Part shown: piece by piece, positions 37,356 through 46,077 of the stretch
Position numbering within the stretch: the first letter of the stretch is position 1
Layout of the letters: each line of letters begins with the position of its first letter
NCBI RefSeq assembly: GCF_024626475.1
Contig: NZ_JANKHH010000001.1
Span: 248,001-312,000, forward strand
DNA: 64,000 nucleotides
Reading direction: 5' to 3'
DNA from: Parerythrobacter lacustris
Lineage (GTDB): Bacteria; Pseudomonadota; Alphaproteobacteria; Sphingomonadales; Sphingomonadaceae
The notes under the pieces: model-generated
The model's database searches: none
What the model was told of the DNA's origin: nothing
The model's input: only the letters and a program-made list of their open reading frames with translations
Position numbers and translations under genes: made by a program

Positions 37356-37868
37356 ATGACCAAGAAGCTGCTCAGCCCCCGCATTCTGACCCTCGCCTTG
37401 GCCGCCTTTGCCGTCGCATCTCCCGTCGCCGCGCAGGAGCAGGGCGCGGGCGAGCAGTTCGCGGTCGTAACCGAGGCGGGCGATCCGGAGACACTCGCCG
37501 CGCGGGCGAAGGCGCAGGCGACGCTGCCCGAATGGCTCGGCGTGCTCGCCGCGCAATCGCCCGACCATGGCGGGATCCAGTTCCAGTTCGCGCTCGGCGG
37601 GCGCGAGTACATCTGGGTCGAGAATGTCGCGCGCGAGGGCGACCGGCTGACCGGCACGCTGGTGATGGCTCCGGTGGCGGCAGAGGGCGCCAAGGGCGAC
37701 CGGGTCGAGGTGCCGCTGGCCGAGGTGACCGACTGGGCCTACTGGACCCGCGACGAGCGTGGGCAGGGTGTCGCGCACGGCTTCCACACCTACGAGCCGC
37801 TGTTCGCCGATATGCCGCCCGAGCGGGCCAACGAACTGCGCCGCCAGCTGGGCTGGGCGGAGAGGTAG
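37356..37868 (+). CDS. DUF2314-domain secreted protein
   Basis: 170 residues with a signal peptide (MTKKLLSPRILTLALAAFAVASPVAAQ). The body has the DUF2314/YegJ pattern: a leading helix LPEWLGVLAAQ, FQFALGGREYIWVENVAREGDRLTGTLVMAP, then KGDRVEVPLAEVTDWAYW. The role is unknown; relatives are often found near immunity or toxin loci as well as alone. The 245-base gap upstream is a divergent promoter region with an AT-rich patch at 37285-37330 and no other gene. Confidence 0.8.
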   Translation: MTKKLLSPRILTLALAAFAVASPVAAQEQGAGEQFAVVTEAGDPETLAARAKAQATLPEWLGVLAAQSPDHGGIQFQFALGGREYIWVENVAREGDRLTGTLVMAPVAAEGAKGDRVEVPLAEVTDWAYWTRDERGQGVAHGFHTYEPLFADMPPERANELRRQLGWAER

Positions 37869-37947
37869 CCCGCCGCTTCGCTTGATCGCCGCGCGCGGCT
37901 TCCTATCTCGGCTCCACCTCCCAATCCGCAAGAAAGCCCCTTTGCCC

Positions 37948-38253
37948 ATGCGCACCGAAGACCAAGTCGCCGCCATGCAATGCCCCGTCTGCCGCGTCCC
38001 GCTGGCGATGAGCGACCGGCAGGGGATCGAGATCGACTATTGCCCGCAGTGCCGCGGCGTGTGGCTCGATCGCGGCGAGCTCGACAAGATCATCGAACGC
38101 AGCGCGCCGCAGGCGGCCCAGCCGCAGCGCAAGGCCCCGACCTATGCCCAGCACGGCGGGCAGTCGCATTCGGGCTACGGCCACGGCGCGAGCGGCTCGT
38201 ATGGCAAACCGCACAAGCGCAAGAAGAGCTTCTTCGAGGAACTGTTCGACTAG
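37948..38253 (+). CDS. TFIIB-type zinc-ribbon protein
   Basis: 101 residues. The zf-TFIIB domain is QCPVCRVPLAMSDRQGIEIDYCPQCRGVWLDRGELDKII, with four cysteines in two CPxC pairs and the conserved GVWLDRGELDK helix. The tail is Gly/Ser/His-rich (QHGGQSHSGYGHGASGSYG) and ends in KKSFFEELFD, the usual C-terminal peptide of this family in sphingomonads. A regulatory or assembly role is assumed for such proteins; none is proven. It ends convergently with the lipoprotein gene. Confidence 0.88.
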   Translation: MRTEDQVAAMQCPVCRVPLAMSDRQGIEIDYCPQCRGVWLDRGELDKIIERSAPQAAQPQRKAPTYAQHGGQSHSGYGHGASGSYGKPHKRKKSFFEELFD

Positions 38254-38260
38254 GCGTTGG

Positions 38261-38908
38261 CTACCAGCCCCACGCCCGGGGCGGAGCGGCCACCGTCCGC
38301 GTCGCATCGAACTCGACCCGGAACAGCCGCGTCGGGTCGTTGCGCCGGGTGAGCTGGTAGGCGAATCGCGCGCCGGGGGACCCGGCCGGATCGGCCTCGA
38401 CCCGCCAGACGTTGGTCAGCGAGGCGGATAGCCCCTCGCGCTCGAACAGCGCGATCGAGAAGGCGTCGACCGGGAAGTCCTGCACCTTCGCGGTGCCTGC
38501 CGACAACGTATCGCCGCCATACTGGGTGACGGCATCCTCGCTCCCGTCGGCATGGCGATGGTCGTGCTTGAGGCGGAGGCCATCGGGCGTGCGAGTGACC
38601 ACCCAGGTGCGGCTGCGGTCCCACCCGCCGGGCTCTTCGTCGCTCGCGATGTGGAAGGCGACCGCGACCCGTGTGTCGCTGCATTCGGCCCAATGCGCGA
38701 CCATCGCCTTGCCCGCCAGATCGGCGTCGCGCGCGTCGGCACTGACCAGCGCGCCGCTATAGGCACTGCCGCAATGGCTCGAGAGCGCCTGCCAAAACGC
38801 CTCCTGCGACGGCGGCAGCGCGGGCCCGTCGGGCGAATGGGCGCACCCAGCTAGCAGGGCGAGCGCGGAAGGAGCGAGGGCAGCAAGAGCGGCTGTGCGG
38901 TGGTTCAT
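38261..38908 (-). CDS. Hypothetical lipoprotein
   Basis: 215 residues from MNHRTAALAALAPSALALLAGCAHS, a lipoprotein signal with lipobox LLAGC. The mature part has cysteines in SHCGSAY and AECSDT, LRLKHDHRHADGSEDAVTQYGGDT, and a C-terminal beta region ending LFRVEFDATRTVAAPPRAW. No family was recognised. Its start overlaps the upstream gene by four bases (38905-38908), so the two are coupled. Confidence 0.75.
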   Translation of the reverse strand: MNHRTAALAALAPSALALLAGCAHSPDGPALPPSQEAFWQALSSHCGSAYSGALVSADARDADLAGKAMVAHWAECSDTRVAVAFHIASDEEPGGWDRSRTWVVTRTPDGLRLKHDHRHADGSEDAVTQYGGDTLSAGTAKVQDFPVDAFSIALFEREGLSASLTNVWRVEADPAGSPGARFAYQLTRRNDPTRLFRVEFDATRTVAAPPRAWGW

Positions 38909-39411
38909 CGCACCCGCCTGCCACGTTGCGCGCCCTCGCGCCAGTCTCTTGCCTTGCGCACGGCCGCCGCCAGAAGCACGCGCGAATACCACCCATGGAA
39001 GCCGACCAGCACGCGGAAGGTCAGCCCTTCCGGGTGGCGCACGCCGCTGCCGAACCACAGCACGGTGCTTTCGCCCTTGGGCTCGGCCATCAGCCACGAG
39101 CACGTCCGGTTCTGGAAATCGCGCAACAGGATCGCGCTCTCGCTCCGCGCTTCTACCGACCATGCTGCGAAGCGGTCGCTGCGGCCTTCGGCCAGCGCGG
39201 CGATATCGGCGCGGCTGGCTCCCTTGCCGATCAGATGCAGCAGCATCCGCTCGGGCGTGAAAGCAGGGCTCGAGTAGAACGCCGCGATGAACGCGGTGAG
39301 CGACACCGGATGGGGTACTTCGGTGCGGAAGGCATCGCGATAGCATTCGGCGCCGCGATGCTGCGCGAGCAGGCTGTCAGCAGGCAGCGAAGCGCTTTCG
39401 ATGCGGGTCAT
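38905..39411 (-). CDS. Hypothetical protein
   Basis: 168 residues without signal peptide. The segments FLTAFIAAFYSSPAFTPERMLL, FAAWSVEARSESAILLRDFQNRTCSWLMAEP and TVLWFGSGVRHPEGLTFRVLVGFHGWYSRVLLAAAVRK suggest an alpha/beta protein of the ligand-binding (START or DUF2867-like) kind, but I cannot place it. It is coupled to the lipoprotein downstream through ATGA, and divergent from the sulfotransferase gene. Confidence 0.65.
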   Translation of the reverse strand: MTRIESASLPADSLLAQHRGAECYRDAFRTEVPHPVSLTAFIAAFYSSPAFTPERMLLHLIGKGASRADIAALAEGRSDRFAAWSVEARSESAILLRDFQNRTCSWLMAEPKGESTVLWFGSGVRHPEGLTFRVLVGFHGWYSRVLLAAAVRKARDWREGAQRGRRVR

Positions 39412-39533
39412 GGCGCGCTGCTAGGCGCTGCTCCGCCGCGCGACCAGTGCAAAGCATCGAACCTTCGTTGCTTGCCAAGCCGCCTGCGCGATGCGAAGCC
39501 TTGCGCGGGTCGGCAAACGGGGGAGGGCTGTCG

Positions 39534-40454
39534 ATGGCGGGCGGACTTGGACGGCGGGCACGGACGCCCGAAGAGATGATGATCAACATGATGGCGCTTG
39601 CGGCGGGCGATCATCCCGGTCACCGCAGCTGGGCACCCCCATCACCCGGCGCGCCGCGCGATGTCTTCATCGCCTGCTGGGGCAAGAGCGGCACCACCAT
39701 GATGCAGCAGATGTTCCACCAGATCCGGATGGCGGCCGCCACCGGCGCGGGCGACATGGACTTCGACGACATCAGCCGGATGACCCCGTGGGAAGACACC
39801 GCGTTGGTGCTCGATCTCGACATGACGGCAGACCAGCGTGCACAACCACGCGGCTTCAAGTCGCATCGCGAATACGAGCGGCTTCCCGCCGGGCATCGCT
39901 ATGTCGTGACCCTGCGCGACCCGAAGGAATGCTACGTCTCGTTCTACCGCTTCTTCGACGGATGGCACATTGAACGGGGCGCGCTGTCGATGGAACACTT
40001 CTGGCCGCTCTACATGAGCGGCGGGCCGGGTGGATGCGATTACTTCACCCATCTGCTGAGCTGGTGGGCGCGGCGCGACGCGGCAGACAGCCTCGTCGCA
40101 TCCTACCGCTGGGCAGCGAAGAACCGCAGGGCGATGATCGTGCGGCTGGCCGGCTTCATCGGCGCTTCGCTCGATCCGGCGCAGGTCGACCTCGTAGAGC
40201 AGATGACTTCGCGCGAGTTCATGCATGCACACAAGGACCGGTTCGACGATGCCATGATGTGCGCGGTGATGGAGGCCAAGCTGGGTATCCCTGCCGATAG
40301 CGATTCGACCAAGGTGCAGGCCACCGGGAGCGATGCCGCTACCCTGCCGCCCACGATCGCCGACCGGATCGACGCGCTGTGGGCCGAACGGGTCGCCCCG
40401 GCAACCGGCCACCCCGACTTCGCGTCGCTCAGCGCGGAACTCGACGCGCGATAG
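39534..40454 (+). CDS. Sulfotransferase family protein
   Basis: 306 residues from the ATG at 39534; GGGAGGG sits five to seven bases before it. WGKSGTTMMQQMFHQI (about residue 47) is the PAPS 5'-phosphosulfate loop and YVVTLRDPKECYVSFYRFF (about 125) the 3'-phosphate site. The KSGTTM form with Sulfotransfer_1-like spacing resembles aryl or alkyl alcohol sulfotransferases, unlike the shorter one at 12139. The acceptor is unknown. The gene is monocistronic and converges on the HapK-like gene. Confidence 0.82.
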   Translation: MAGGLGRRARTPEEMMINMMALAAGDHPGHRSWAPPSPGAPRDVFIACWGKSGTTMMQQMFHQIRMAAATGAGDMDFDDISRMTPWEDTALVLDLDMTADQRAQPRGFKSHREYERLPAGHRYVVTLRDPKECYVSFYRFFDGWHIERGALSMEHFWPLYMSGGPGGCDYFTHLLSWWARRDAADSLVASYRWAAKNRRAMIVRLAGFIGASLDPAQVDLVEQMTSREFMHAHKDRFDDAMMCAVMEAKLGIPADSDSTKVQATGSDAATLPPTIADRIDALWAERVAPATGHPDFASLSAELDAR

Positions 40455-40463
40455 CGGTAGAGG

Positions 40464-40775
40464 TCAGAGCTTTTCGGCGATAAGGAATTCCGGGTCCTTC
40501 ACGAGGCCCATGAAGCTGCCCATCACGCCCTGAACCACATCGCCCGGCATGTCTTCTCCGGTGAAGCCGTCGAGATCCGGGATATCGAACAGCTCGACAT
40601 AGCGCACCGAAGGCTCGCCTTCGCCGAGCAGCAACCCGGTTACGCGATAGGTGTCGAAGCTCGCCACTCGGCGGAGCGAGCGCATCGCGGGCTGGTCCTT
40701 GGTGCGGACCCATTCCTCGAACGCCTCGCGAGTGACACCGACGGCGAGCTGGTAGGTGATGATGACTGCAGCCAT
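40464..40775 (-). CDS. Small ferredoxin-fold protein, REDY/HapK-like
   Basis: 103 residues. AVIITYQLAVGVTREAFEEWVRTKDQPAMRSLRRVASFDTYRVTG followed by VRYVELFDIPDLDGF is the dimeric alpha/beta-barrel pattern of the REDY-like HapK family (named from prodigiosin-type biosynthesis). In sphingomonads most copies are stand-alone and uncharacterised. It lies 20 bases behind the DUF4870-like gene. Confidence 0.7.
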   Translation of the reverse strand: MAAVIITYQLAVGVTREAFEEWVRTKDQPAMRSLRRVASFDTYRVTGLLLGEGEPSVRYVELFDIPDLDGFTGEDMPGDVVQGVMGSFMGLVKDPEFLIAEKL

Positions 40776-40795
40776 AAGCGCCTCTTGGGTTGGGA

Positions 40796-41173
40796 TCAGA
40801 ACAGCAGGGTTTCGGGATCGGGCATCGGCTCTTGCTTCTGCGCCTTTACCAGCGACATGACGCTGCGGACGACGACCCAGATCGCGACCGCAAGCCAGGT
40901 CAGGATGCCGATCAGCACGAACATCAGGACGAAGCTGATGATCGATCCGATGAGGCCAATCCAGAAGGTCCGGATCAGGTAGGTGAAGTGGGATTGTTCC
41001 CATCCCTGCGCCTGGTCGCGCCAGACATAGGCAAGCACGATGCCGACGATCCCGGTGAAGCCCAGGACCAAGCTTGAAAGATAGCACAGGCTGATGATGG
41101 TCGGGTGGTTGAAGTCGAAACCGCCGCTGGCGGGCGGGCCGGAGCGCGGAGGCTGGGTCAGGTCGTCGGTCAT
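40796..41173 (-). CDS. DUF4870-like membrane protein, copy 2
   Basis: 125 residues from the ATG at 41173, with GAGGGG seven bases before it. It has a short polar N-terminus and three membrane segments, with the core GIVLAYVWRDQAQGWEQSHFTYLIRTFWIGL shared with the paralogue at 36610 (about two-thirds of that stretch is the same by eye). The C-terminus ends PMPDPETLLF against PMPRPKTWLF in copy 1. The function is unknown. The SNase gene lies 59 bases upstream on the same strand. Confidence 0.85.
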   Translation of the reverse strand: MTDDLTQPPRSGPPASGGFDFNHPTIISLCYLSSLVLGFTGIVGIVLAYVWRDQAQGWEQSHFTYLIRTFWIGLIGSIISFVLMFVLIGILTWLAVAIWVVVRSVMSLVKAQKQEPMPDPETLLF

Positions 41174-41232
41174 GTCGTATCCCCTCGGTTGGACGCGGCG
41201 AAGTCTACGCGGCGAGGCGCAAAGAACAAGGG

Positions 41233-41769
41233 TCAATCGGTGCCCGCGGCGCACCAGTCGCGCTCAGGGTCACCCCAGCCGGTGGTGCGGGCAAGACCGC
41301 GCTCTTCCATCCATTCGCTCAGCCACTGATCGCGTCCGCCTTCCTCGCGCCGCAGGTTGCGCAGTTCGCGTCCATAGTCGTCGCGCGGTGGGTCGGCACC
41401 CCCGTCGGCCAAAAAGGGCCCGCGATTGAGCCAGTCCGCGAGCGCATCGCGTGCGACAATCGCGAGCTGGCGTTCGGCCGCACATTTCCCTTCCAGTTCG
41501 GGCGCATCGAAGCCAGCCAGGCGGATCCGGCGTTTGTCCAGCATCACCGTGTCGCCATCGATCACGCAGGCGCTTGAGACGCGTTCGGCGCAAAGGGTGA
41601 AGCGCCGGTCAACCGGCTCCCAGTCCGCAGTCGACGCGGGCAGGCGCATTACCCACCAGCTGGCCCCGAGCAGCAGCGCCAGCAGCAGCCAGATGCGCAG
41701 CGCGCGCCACCTTCTGCCCCATGCCATGCGGCGGTTCCATGCGGCGTCGAAACGGGGCGGTTTGACCAT
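41233..41769 (-). CDS. Thermonuclease (SNase-like) family protein, copy 2
   Basis: 178 residues with one membrane anchor ([22 protein letters not shown]). The SNase-like part has [29 protein letters not shown] and [12 protein letters not shown]. The Asp-Gly-Asp-Thr and later Arg are kept, so the nuclease site may be intact. It resembles the protein at 35943 in layout, anchor and terminal (..W.G....WC) motif. The paired neighbour of both is a DUF4870-like gene, in opposite order. Confidence 0.85.
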   Translation of the reverse strand: MVKPPRFDAAWNRRMAWGRRWRALRIWLLLALLLGASWWVMRLPASTADWEPVDRRFTLCAERVSSACVIDGDTVMLDKRRIRLAGFDAPELEGKCAAERQLAIVARDALADWLNRGPFLADGGADPPRDDYGRELRNLRREEGGRDQWLSEWMEERGLARTTGWGDPERDWCAAGTD

Positions 41770-41860
41770 GCGCCCCTATCGCATCAGCAGGACAGGGCAG
41801 CAAAGCTGCTTCCCTCGCCAATCCCCAGCGGCTAGGGGCGCGGGGCTTACGGAGGTGCGA

Positions 41861-42772
41861 ATGAGCGCGAGCGACGACACGGCGATGCTGGCCAAGGCGG
41901 AAGTGCTGATCGAGGCGCTGCCCTATTTCCAGCGCTATGCCGGACGCACCTTCGTGGTGAAGTATGGCGGCCACGCCATGGGCGACCCCGAAGCGGCGCG
42001 CGATTTCGCCGAGGATATCGTCCTGCTCAAGGCGGTCGGCATCAACCCGGTGGTGGTCCATGGCGGCGGACCGCAGATCGGCGCGATGCTCAAAAAACTG
42101 GGGGTCGAGAGCACCTTCGTCGACGGCCTCAGGGTGACCGACAAGGCGACCGCCGAGGTGGCTGAAATGGTCCTGTCGGGCGCGATCAACAAGGAACTGG
42201 TCGGCTGGATCGCCAAGGCCGGGGGCCCGAGCGGTCCCAAGGCGATCGGCATCTCGGGCAAGGATGGAGGGCTGGTCACTGCGCGCAAGGTCGAACGGAC
42301 CAAGCGCGACCCGGACAGCAATATTGAGCAGGTGGTGGACCTTGGCTTCGTCGGTGAGCCGAGCCAGATCGACACCACGATCATCGACACCGTGGTAGCA
42401 GCCGGGATGATCCCGATCGTCGCCCCGATCGGCGCGGGCGAGGACGGGCATACCTACAATATCAACGCGGATACCATGGCGGGCGCGATTGCTGCCGCGC
42501 TCGGTGCCGCGCGGCTGTTCCTGTTGACCGATGTCACGGGAGTGCTCGACAGGCAGGGCAACTTGCTGACCGACCTCACGCCGGGTCAGATCGCCGCGCT
42601 TCGCGAAGATGGCACGATCAGCGGCGGGATGATCCCCAAACTAGAAACCTGCATCCATGCGGTCGAGGCCGGGTGCGATGCTGCGGTGGTGCTCGACGGG
42701 CGCGTGCCGCACGCGATGCTGCTCGAATTCTTCACCGCGCGCGGCGCAGGTACGCTCATCCGCGCCGGTTGA
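41861..42772 (+). CDS. argB: Acetylglutamate kinase
   Basis: 303 residues from the ATG at 41861, which has GGAGG eight bases before it. The amino-acid kinase fold is shown by [24 protein letters not shown], the N-acetylglutamate and ATP site around [17 protein letters not shown], and [16 protein letters not shown]. The enzyme phosphorylates N-acetyl-L-glutamate in arginine synthesis. The length and the N-terminal helix suggest the arginine-inhibited hexameric type. It heads the run argB-yggT-folD-lipoprotein-marC on the plus strand. Confidence 0.96.
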   Translation: MSASDDTAMLAKAEVLIEALPYFQRYAGRTFVVKYGGHAMGDPEAARDFAEDIVLLKAVGINPVVVHGGGPQIGAMLKKLGVESTFVDGLRVTDKATAEVAEMVLSGAINKELVGWIAKAGGPSGPKAIGISGKDGGLVTARKVERTKRDPDSNIEQVVDLGFVGEPSQIDTTIIDTVVAAGMIPIVAPIGAGEDGHTYNINADTMAGAIAAALGAARLFLLTDVTGVLDRQGNLLTDLTPGQIAALREDGTISGGMIPKLETCIHAVEAGCDAAVVLDGRVPHAMLLEFFTARGAGTLIRAG

Positions 42773-42856
42773 GCTCTGGTCGATAAGCGTATTGCCCGGT
42801 TGATACACCGTCCCCATCTTGGCTAAAACAGCCACAGCCCATTCTCCGAGGACATC

Positions 42857-43129
42857 ATGGACGCCCTGATCGGAATTCTCTACATGCTGGCCAACACGCT
42901 CAGCATGATCGTCATCATCTGGTTCATCATCGGCCTGCTGTTCGCGTTCAATGTGGTGTCGCGCGACAACCAGTTCCTGTGGCAGGTTGAACGCTCGATC
43001 GCCGGATTGCTCGAACCTTTGCTGCGCCCGATCCGCCGGGTGATGCCCGATACCGGGGCGATCGACTTCTCGCCGATGGTGCTGATCCTGCTGATCAATG
43101 CCGTGTTGATCGTGCTCGGAAGCCTTTGA
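42857..43129 (+). CDS. YggT family membrane protein
   Basis: 90 residues. Two membrane helices, [24 protein letters not shown] and [17 protein letters not shown], flank the conserved loop [27 protein letters not shown], the YggT signature (LDP.L.PIR..IP..G.iD.SP). Members are implicated in osmotic stress, cell division and, in plants, cytochrome assembly. The folD ATG is four bases beyond its stop, so the genes are probably coupled. Confidence 0.92.
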   Translation: MDALIGILYMLANTLSMIVIIWFIIGLLFAFNVVSRDNQFLWQVERSIAGLLEPLLRPIRRVMPDTGAIDFSPMVLILLINAVLIVLGSL

Positions 43130-43133
43130 CCCG

Positions 43134-44027
43134 ATGAGCGCGGCGAGGATCGACGGCAAGGCTTTCGCAGCTTCACTGCGGGAGAAGATCGGGGCGCTGG
43201 CCGCCGCGTTCGAAGCGCAGGCAGGGCGAAAGGCCGGCCTGGCAGTGGTTCTGGTCGGCGAAGATCCGGCGAGCCAAGTTTATGTCGGCAGCAAGGGCAA
43301 GGCGACCGTCGCCGCCAGAATGAACAGTTTCGAACACCGCTTGCCAGCCGATACGGGCGAGGCCGAACTGCTGGCGCTGGTCGAGCAACTGAACCGGGAC
43401 GATGCGGTGGACGGCATCCTCGTGCAGTTGCCGCTTCCGGCCGGACTCGACGAGCAAGCGATCATTTCGGCAATCTCTCCCGACAAGGATGTCGATGGCT
43501 TCCATGTCATCAACGCCGGGCGACTGTCGGTTGGCCAGACCGGTTTTGTGCCGTGCACCCCGCTCGGCTGCATGATGCTGCTGGCGGACCGGTTGGGTGA
43601 CCTGTCGGGGCTCGAGGCGGTGGTCATCGGGCGCTCGAACATCGTTGGCAAGCCAATGGCGCAGTTGCTGCTCGACGCCAACGCCACGGTCACCATCGCG
43701 CACAGCCGGACGAAGGATTTGCCCGCCGTGGTGCGGCGCGCCGATATCGTGGTTGCCGCGGTCGGCCGCGCGGAGATGGTCAAGGCCGAATGGCTCAAGC
43801 CCGGCGCGACGGTGATCGACGTCGGGATCAATCGCCTGCCGCCGGCCGAAGGCGAAACGAAGGGCAGGCTCGTGGGCGATGTCGCTTTTGCGGATGCGAG
43901 CGAAGTCGCGGGCGCGATCACTCCGGTGCCCGGCGGGGTTGGCCCGATGACCATCGCCGTGCTCCTGCGCAACACGCTGGTCGCCGCCTATCGCAACGCC
44001 GGGCTGACGGTGCCGGACAGCCTCTAG
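43134..44027 (+). CDS. folD: Methylenetetrahydrofolate dehydrogenase/cyclohydrolase
   Basis: 297 residues. The catalytic lysine region is [28 protein letters not shown] and [11 protein letters not shown] are the two substrate motifs, [17 protein letters not shown] is the NADP-binding loop, and the C-terminus has [19 protein letters not shown]. The enzyme interconverts methylene-, methenyl- and formyl-THF for purine and methionine synthesis. The N-terminal segment is complete. Confidence 0.97.
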   Translation: MSAARIDGKAFAASLREKIGALAAAFEAQAGRKAGLAVVLVGEDPASQVYVGSKGKATVAARMNSFEHRLPADTGEAELLALVEQLNRDDAVDGILVQLPLPAGLDEQAIISAISPDKDVDGFHVINAGRLSVGQTGFVPCTPLGCMMLLADRLGDLSGLEAVVIGRSNIVGKPMAQLLLDANATVTIAHSRTKDLPAVVRRADIVVAAVGRAEMVKAEWLKPGATVIDVGINRLPPAEGETKGRLVGDVAFADASEVAGAITPVPGGVGPMTIAVLLRNTLVAAYRNAGLTVPDSL

Positions 44028-44059
44028 CCGCCTGCAAGCCGAGAGGCTAAAGGGCAGTG

Positions 44060-44815
44060 ATGTTTAGAGTTGCCGTTTCGCTCGTTTCCGTTGCCCTCCT
44101 CGCATCCTGTGCGTCCGGGCCGCCGCGTATTCCGCGTGCGGTGATCGACCGCGCTTTGGTCGGTGCACCGGGCGAAGCGCAGCCGGGCAAGATCGTTGCA
44201 GCCGAGATCGCCTTTTCGCAGGCCGCGCGCGACGAGGGGCAATGGACCGCGTTCCGCAAGTTCATGGCACCGGGGGCAGTGATCCACGGGGTCAACGGGC
44301 CGATCGACGCAGCGGCCTGGCTCGCTACGCAAAAGGACCCGCTGGCGGCGGTGCAATGGGCAGCCAGTTCGGTGTGGATGAGCTGCGACGGCAGGCTCGC
44401 GGTCAGCCGTGGCCGGTTCCGCGATCCCGAAGGGCTGGTCGGCACATTCGTTACCGTTTGGCAACGGCAGGATGACGGTGCCTATCGCTGGATCTACGAC
44501 GCCGGGGCAGCGGATGATCCGCAGCCGGGCGCACAGGAAGTGGACGACGGAGCGGGGATCATCGTTTCGGCAGACGATATCATCCAGGGCTATGTCGCCG
44601 ATTGCCCCAGCCCCGGAAGTCCGCTTCCGCTAGGACCCTTTTGGGTGATGGCGGACACCGCCCGCTACGCCAGCGAAGTATCGCCGGACAAGACGCTGAG
44701 ATGGAGCTGGGAGCACGAGGCGGACGGGACCCGGCGGGTGGCGCTCGACTACCTCTCCGAAGGTAAATGGGAACGGGTGCCGGTGCAGACCTTCGCGCCA
44801 CGGACTTCGGAATAG
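44060..44815 (+). CDS. Hypothetical lipoprotein, NTF2/SnoaL-like
   Basis: 251 residues. MFRVAVSLVSVALLASCAS is a lipoprotein signal with lipobox LLASC. The mature part has an NTF2-like cone-fold pattern: EIAFSQAARDEGQWTAFRKFMAPGAVIHG, then WVSSDG-like VWMSCDGRLAVSRGRFRDPEGLVGTFVTVWQRQDDGAYRWIYD. Such domains (DUF4440/SnoaL-like) bind small ligands or are inert scaffolds. The role is unknown. Position 32 bases behind folD suggests cotranscription. Confidence 0.78.
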   Translation: MFRVAVSLVSVALLASCASGPPRIPRAVIDRALVGAPGEAQPGKIVAAEIAFSQAARDEGQWTAFRKFMAPGAVIHGVNGPIDAAAWLATQKDPLAAVQWAASSVWMSCDGRLAVSRGRFRDPEGLVGTFVTVWQRQDDGAYRWIYDAGAADDPQPGAQEVDDGAGIIVSADDIIQGYVADCPSPGSPLPLGPFWVMADTARYASEVSPDKTLRWSWEHEADGTRRVALDYLSEGKWERVPVQTFAPRTSE

Positions 44816-44830
44816 GCGCGGCCCAGGACC

Positions 44831-45454
44831 ATGCTCGAACTCTTCATCTCCGCCTTCATCACTTTGTTCGTGGTGATCGACCCACCGGGATGCGCTCCGA
44901 TCTATGCCGGGCTGACCAAGGGTGCGACGCCCGCACAGTCGCGCAGCATGGCGCTGCGTGCGTGCATGATCGCCTCGATCATCCTGGTGATCTTCGCTCT
45001 GTTCGGTCAGGACCTGCTAGCCGCACTGCACATCGAACTCGACAGTTTCCGCATCGCGGGCGGGCTGATGTTGTTCTTCATCGCTTTTGACATGGTGTTC
45101 GAAAAGCGCACCCAGCGCCGCGAGGAGCGCGCGGAGAAGGTCGCCGCCACTCCGGAGATTGAAGACGTTTCGGTCTTTCCGATGGCCATGCCGATGCTCG
45201 CCGGGCCGGGGGCAATTGCTGCGGTGATGCTATTGACCAACGAGGCGGAGGGGACCGACCAGACGCTGGTCGTGCTCGGCGCGCTGGCCGCAGTGATGGT
45301 GCTGACTGCTGTGGCGCTGATCGCCGCCGGCCCGCTGATCCGGCTGCTGGGCGACAAGGTCGAGGCGGTGATCACCCGCCTGCTTGGCGTCCTGCTTTCG
45401 GCCTTGGCGGCGCAATATGTGATCGACGGGCTGAAGGGCAGCTTCGGGCTCTGA
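44831..45454 (+). CDS. MarC family membrane protein
   Basis: 207 residues with six membrane segments: AFITLFVVIDPPGCAPIYAGLT opens the family pattern, followed by IASIILVIFALFG, FRIAGGLMLFFIAFDMVF, and in the second half FPMAMPMLAGPGAIAAVMLL, ALAAVMVLTAVALIAAG and LLGVLLSALAAQYVIDGL. The two GPG/DPPG loops are the repeated signature of MarC/YhgN. The former claim that MarC confers antibiotic resistance was withdrawn; the substrate remains unknown. It ends convergently with the Lon-domain gene. Confidence 0.92.
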   Translation: MLELFISAFITLFVVIDPPGCAPIYAGLTKGATPAQSRSMALRACMIASIILVIFALFGQDLLAALHIELDSFRIAGGLMLFFIAFDMVFEKRTQRREERAEKVAATPEIEDVSVFPMAMPMLAGPGAIAAVMLLTNEAEGTDQTLVVLGALAAVMVLTAVALIAAGPLIRLLGDKVEAVITRLLGVLLSALAAQYVIDGLKGSFGL

Positions 45455-45463
45455 TCGCGGACA

Positions 45464-46075
45464 TTATTGCAACGTAATGATCTCGTCGCCGCCGTCGCGG
45501 TGGGTGAAGAACTGCATCAGCTGGACCAGCAATTCGCAGCGTTCGCGCAGGTTGCGCGCTTCGAGCAGGGCCTGTTTGGCTGCCGGGTCGAACGGGGCGA
45601 TCTGCGAGACGCCGTCGATCAGCGAGACATCATCGAGCCGCGCGACCGAGTCCCAGTCTACGCTGTAACCCTGCACATCGGCGAAGCGGCGGGCTTCGCG
45701 TTCGAAACTGGCGCGTTCGATGCTGGAGAGGACTTCCTCGTCGTTGTCCGCGATCAGCTCGGCCTCGACCTGGCGGAACGGGGTCGTCACGTCGAGCTCG
45801 CGCAGGATGCGAAAGCGGCTCTCGCCTTCGAGGATCAGGTTGTAGCGCCCGTCGTCGAGCGCCTCGAATTCGCCGATCTTTCCGACGCAGCCGATCTCGA
45901 ACAGCGGCGCTCCTTCGGTCGGGCGTTGCGGTTGGATCATTCCAATCCGCCGGTCGCGGGCCAGCGCATCGCTCACCATCGCGCGGTAGCGCGGTTCGAA
46001 GATATGCAGCGGCAATTGCAATCCCGGGAACAGGATCGCGCCGGTCAGCGGGAAGATGGTGAGGCGTTGGGCCAT
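45464..46075 (-). CDS. Lon N-terminal (substrate-binding) domain protein
   Basis: 203 residues from MAQRLTIFPLTGAILFPGLQLPLHIFEPRYRAMV, the typical LON substrate-binding N-terminus (P.FPL....FPG..L.L.IFE.RY..M). GMIQPQ, GCVGKI and YNLILEGESRFRI complete the domain. There is no AAA or protease domain, so it is the stand-alone YPO family; a role in substrate delivery is presumed. It starts two bases beyond the cnoX-like gene, forming an operon. The same gene order is common in sphingomonads. Confidence 0.92.
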   Translation of the reverse strand: MAQRLTIFPLTGAILFPGLQLPLHIFEPRYRAMVSDALARDRRIGMIQPQRPTEGAPLFEIGCVGKIGEFEALDDGRYNLILEGESRFRILRELDVTTPFRQVEAELIADNDEEVLSSIERASFEREARRFADVQGYSVDWDSVARLDDVSLIDGVSQIAPFDPAAKQALLEARNLRERCELLVQLMQFFTHRDGGDEIITLQ

Positions 46076-46077
46076 GC

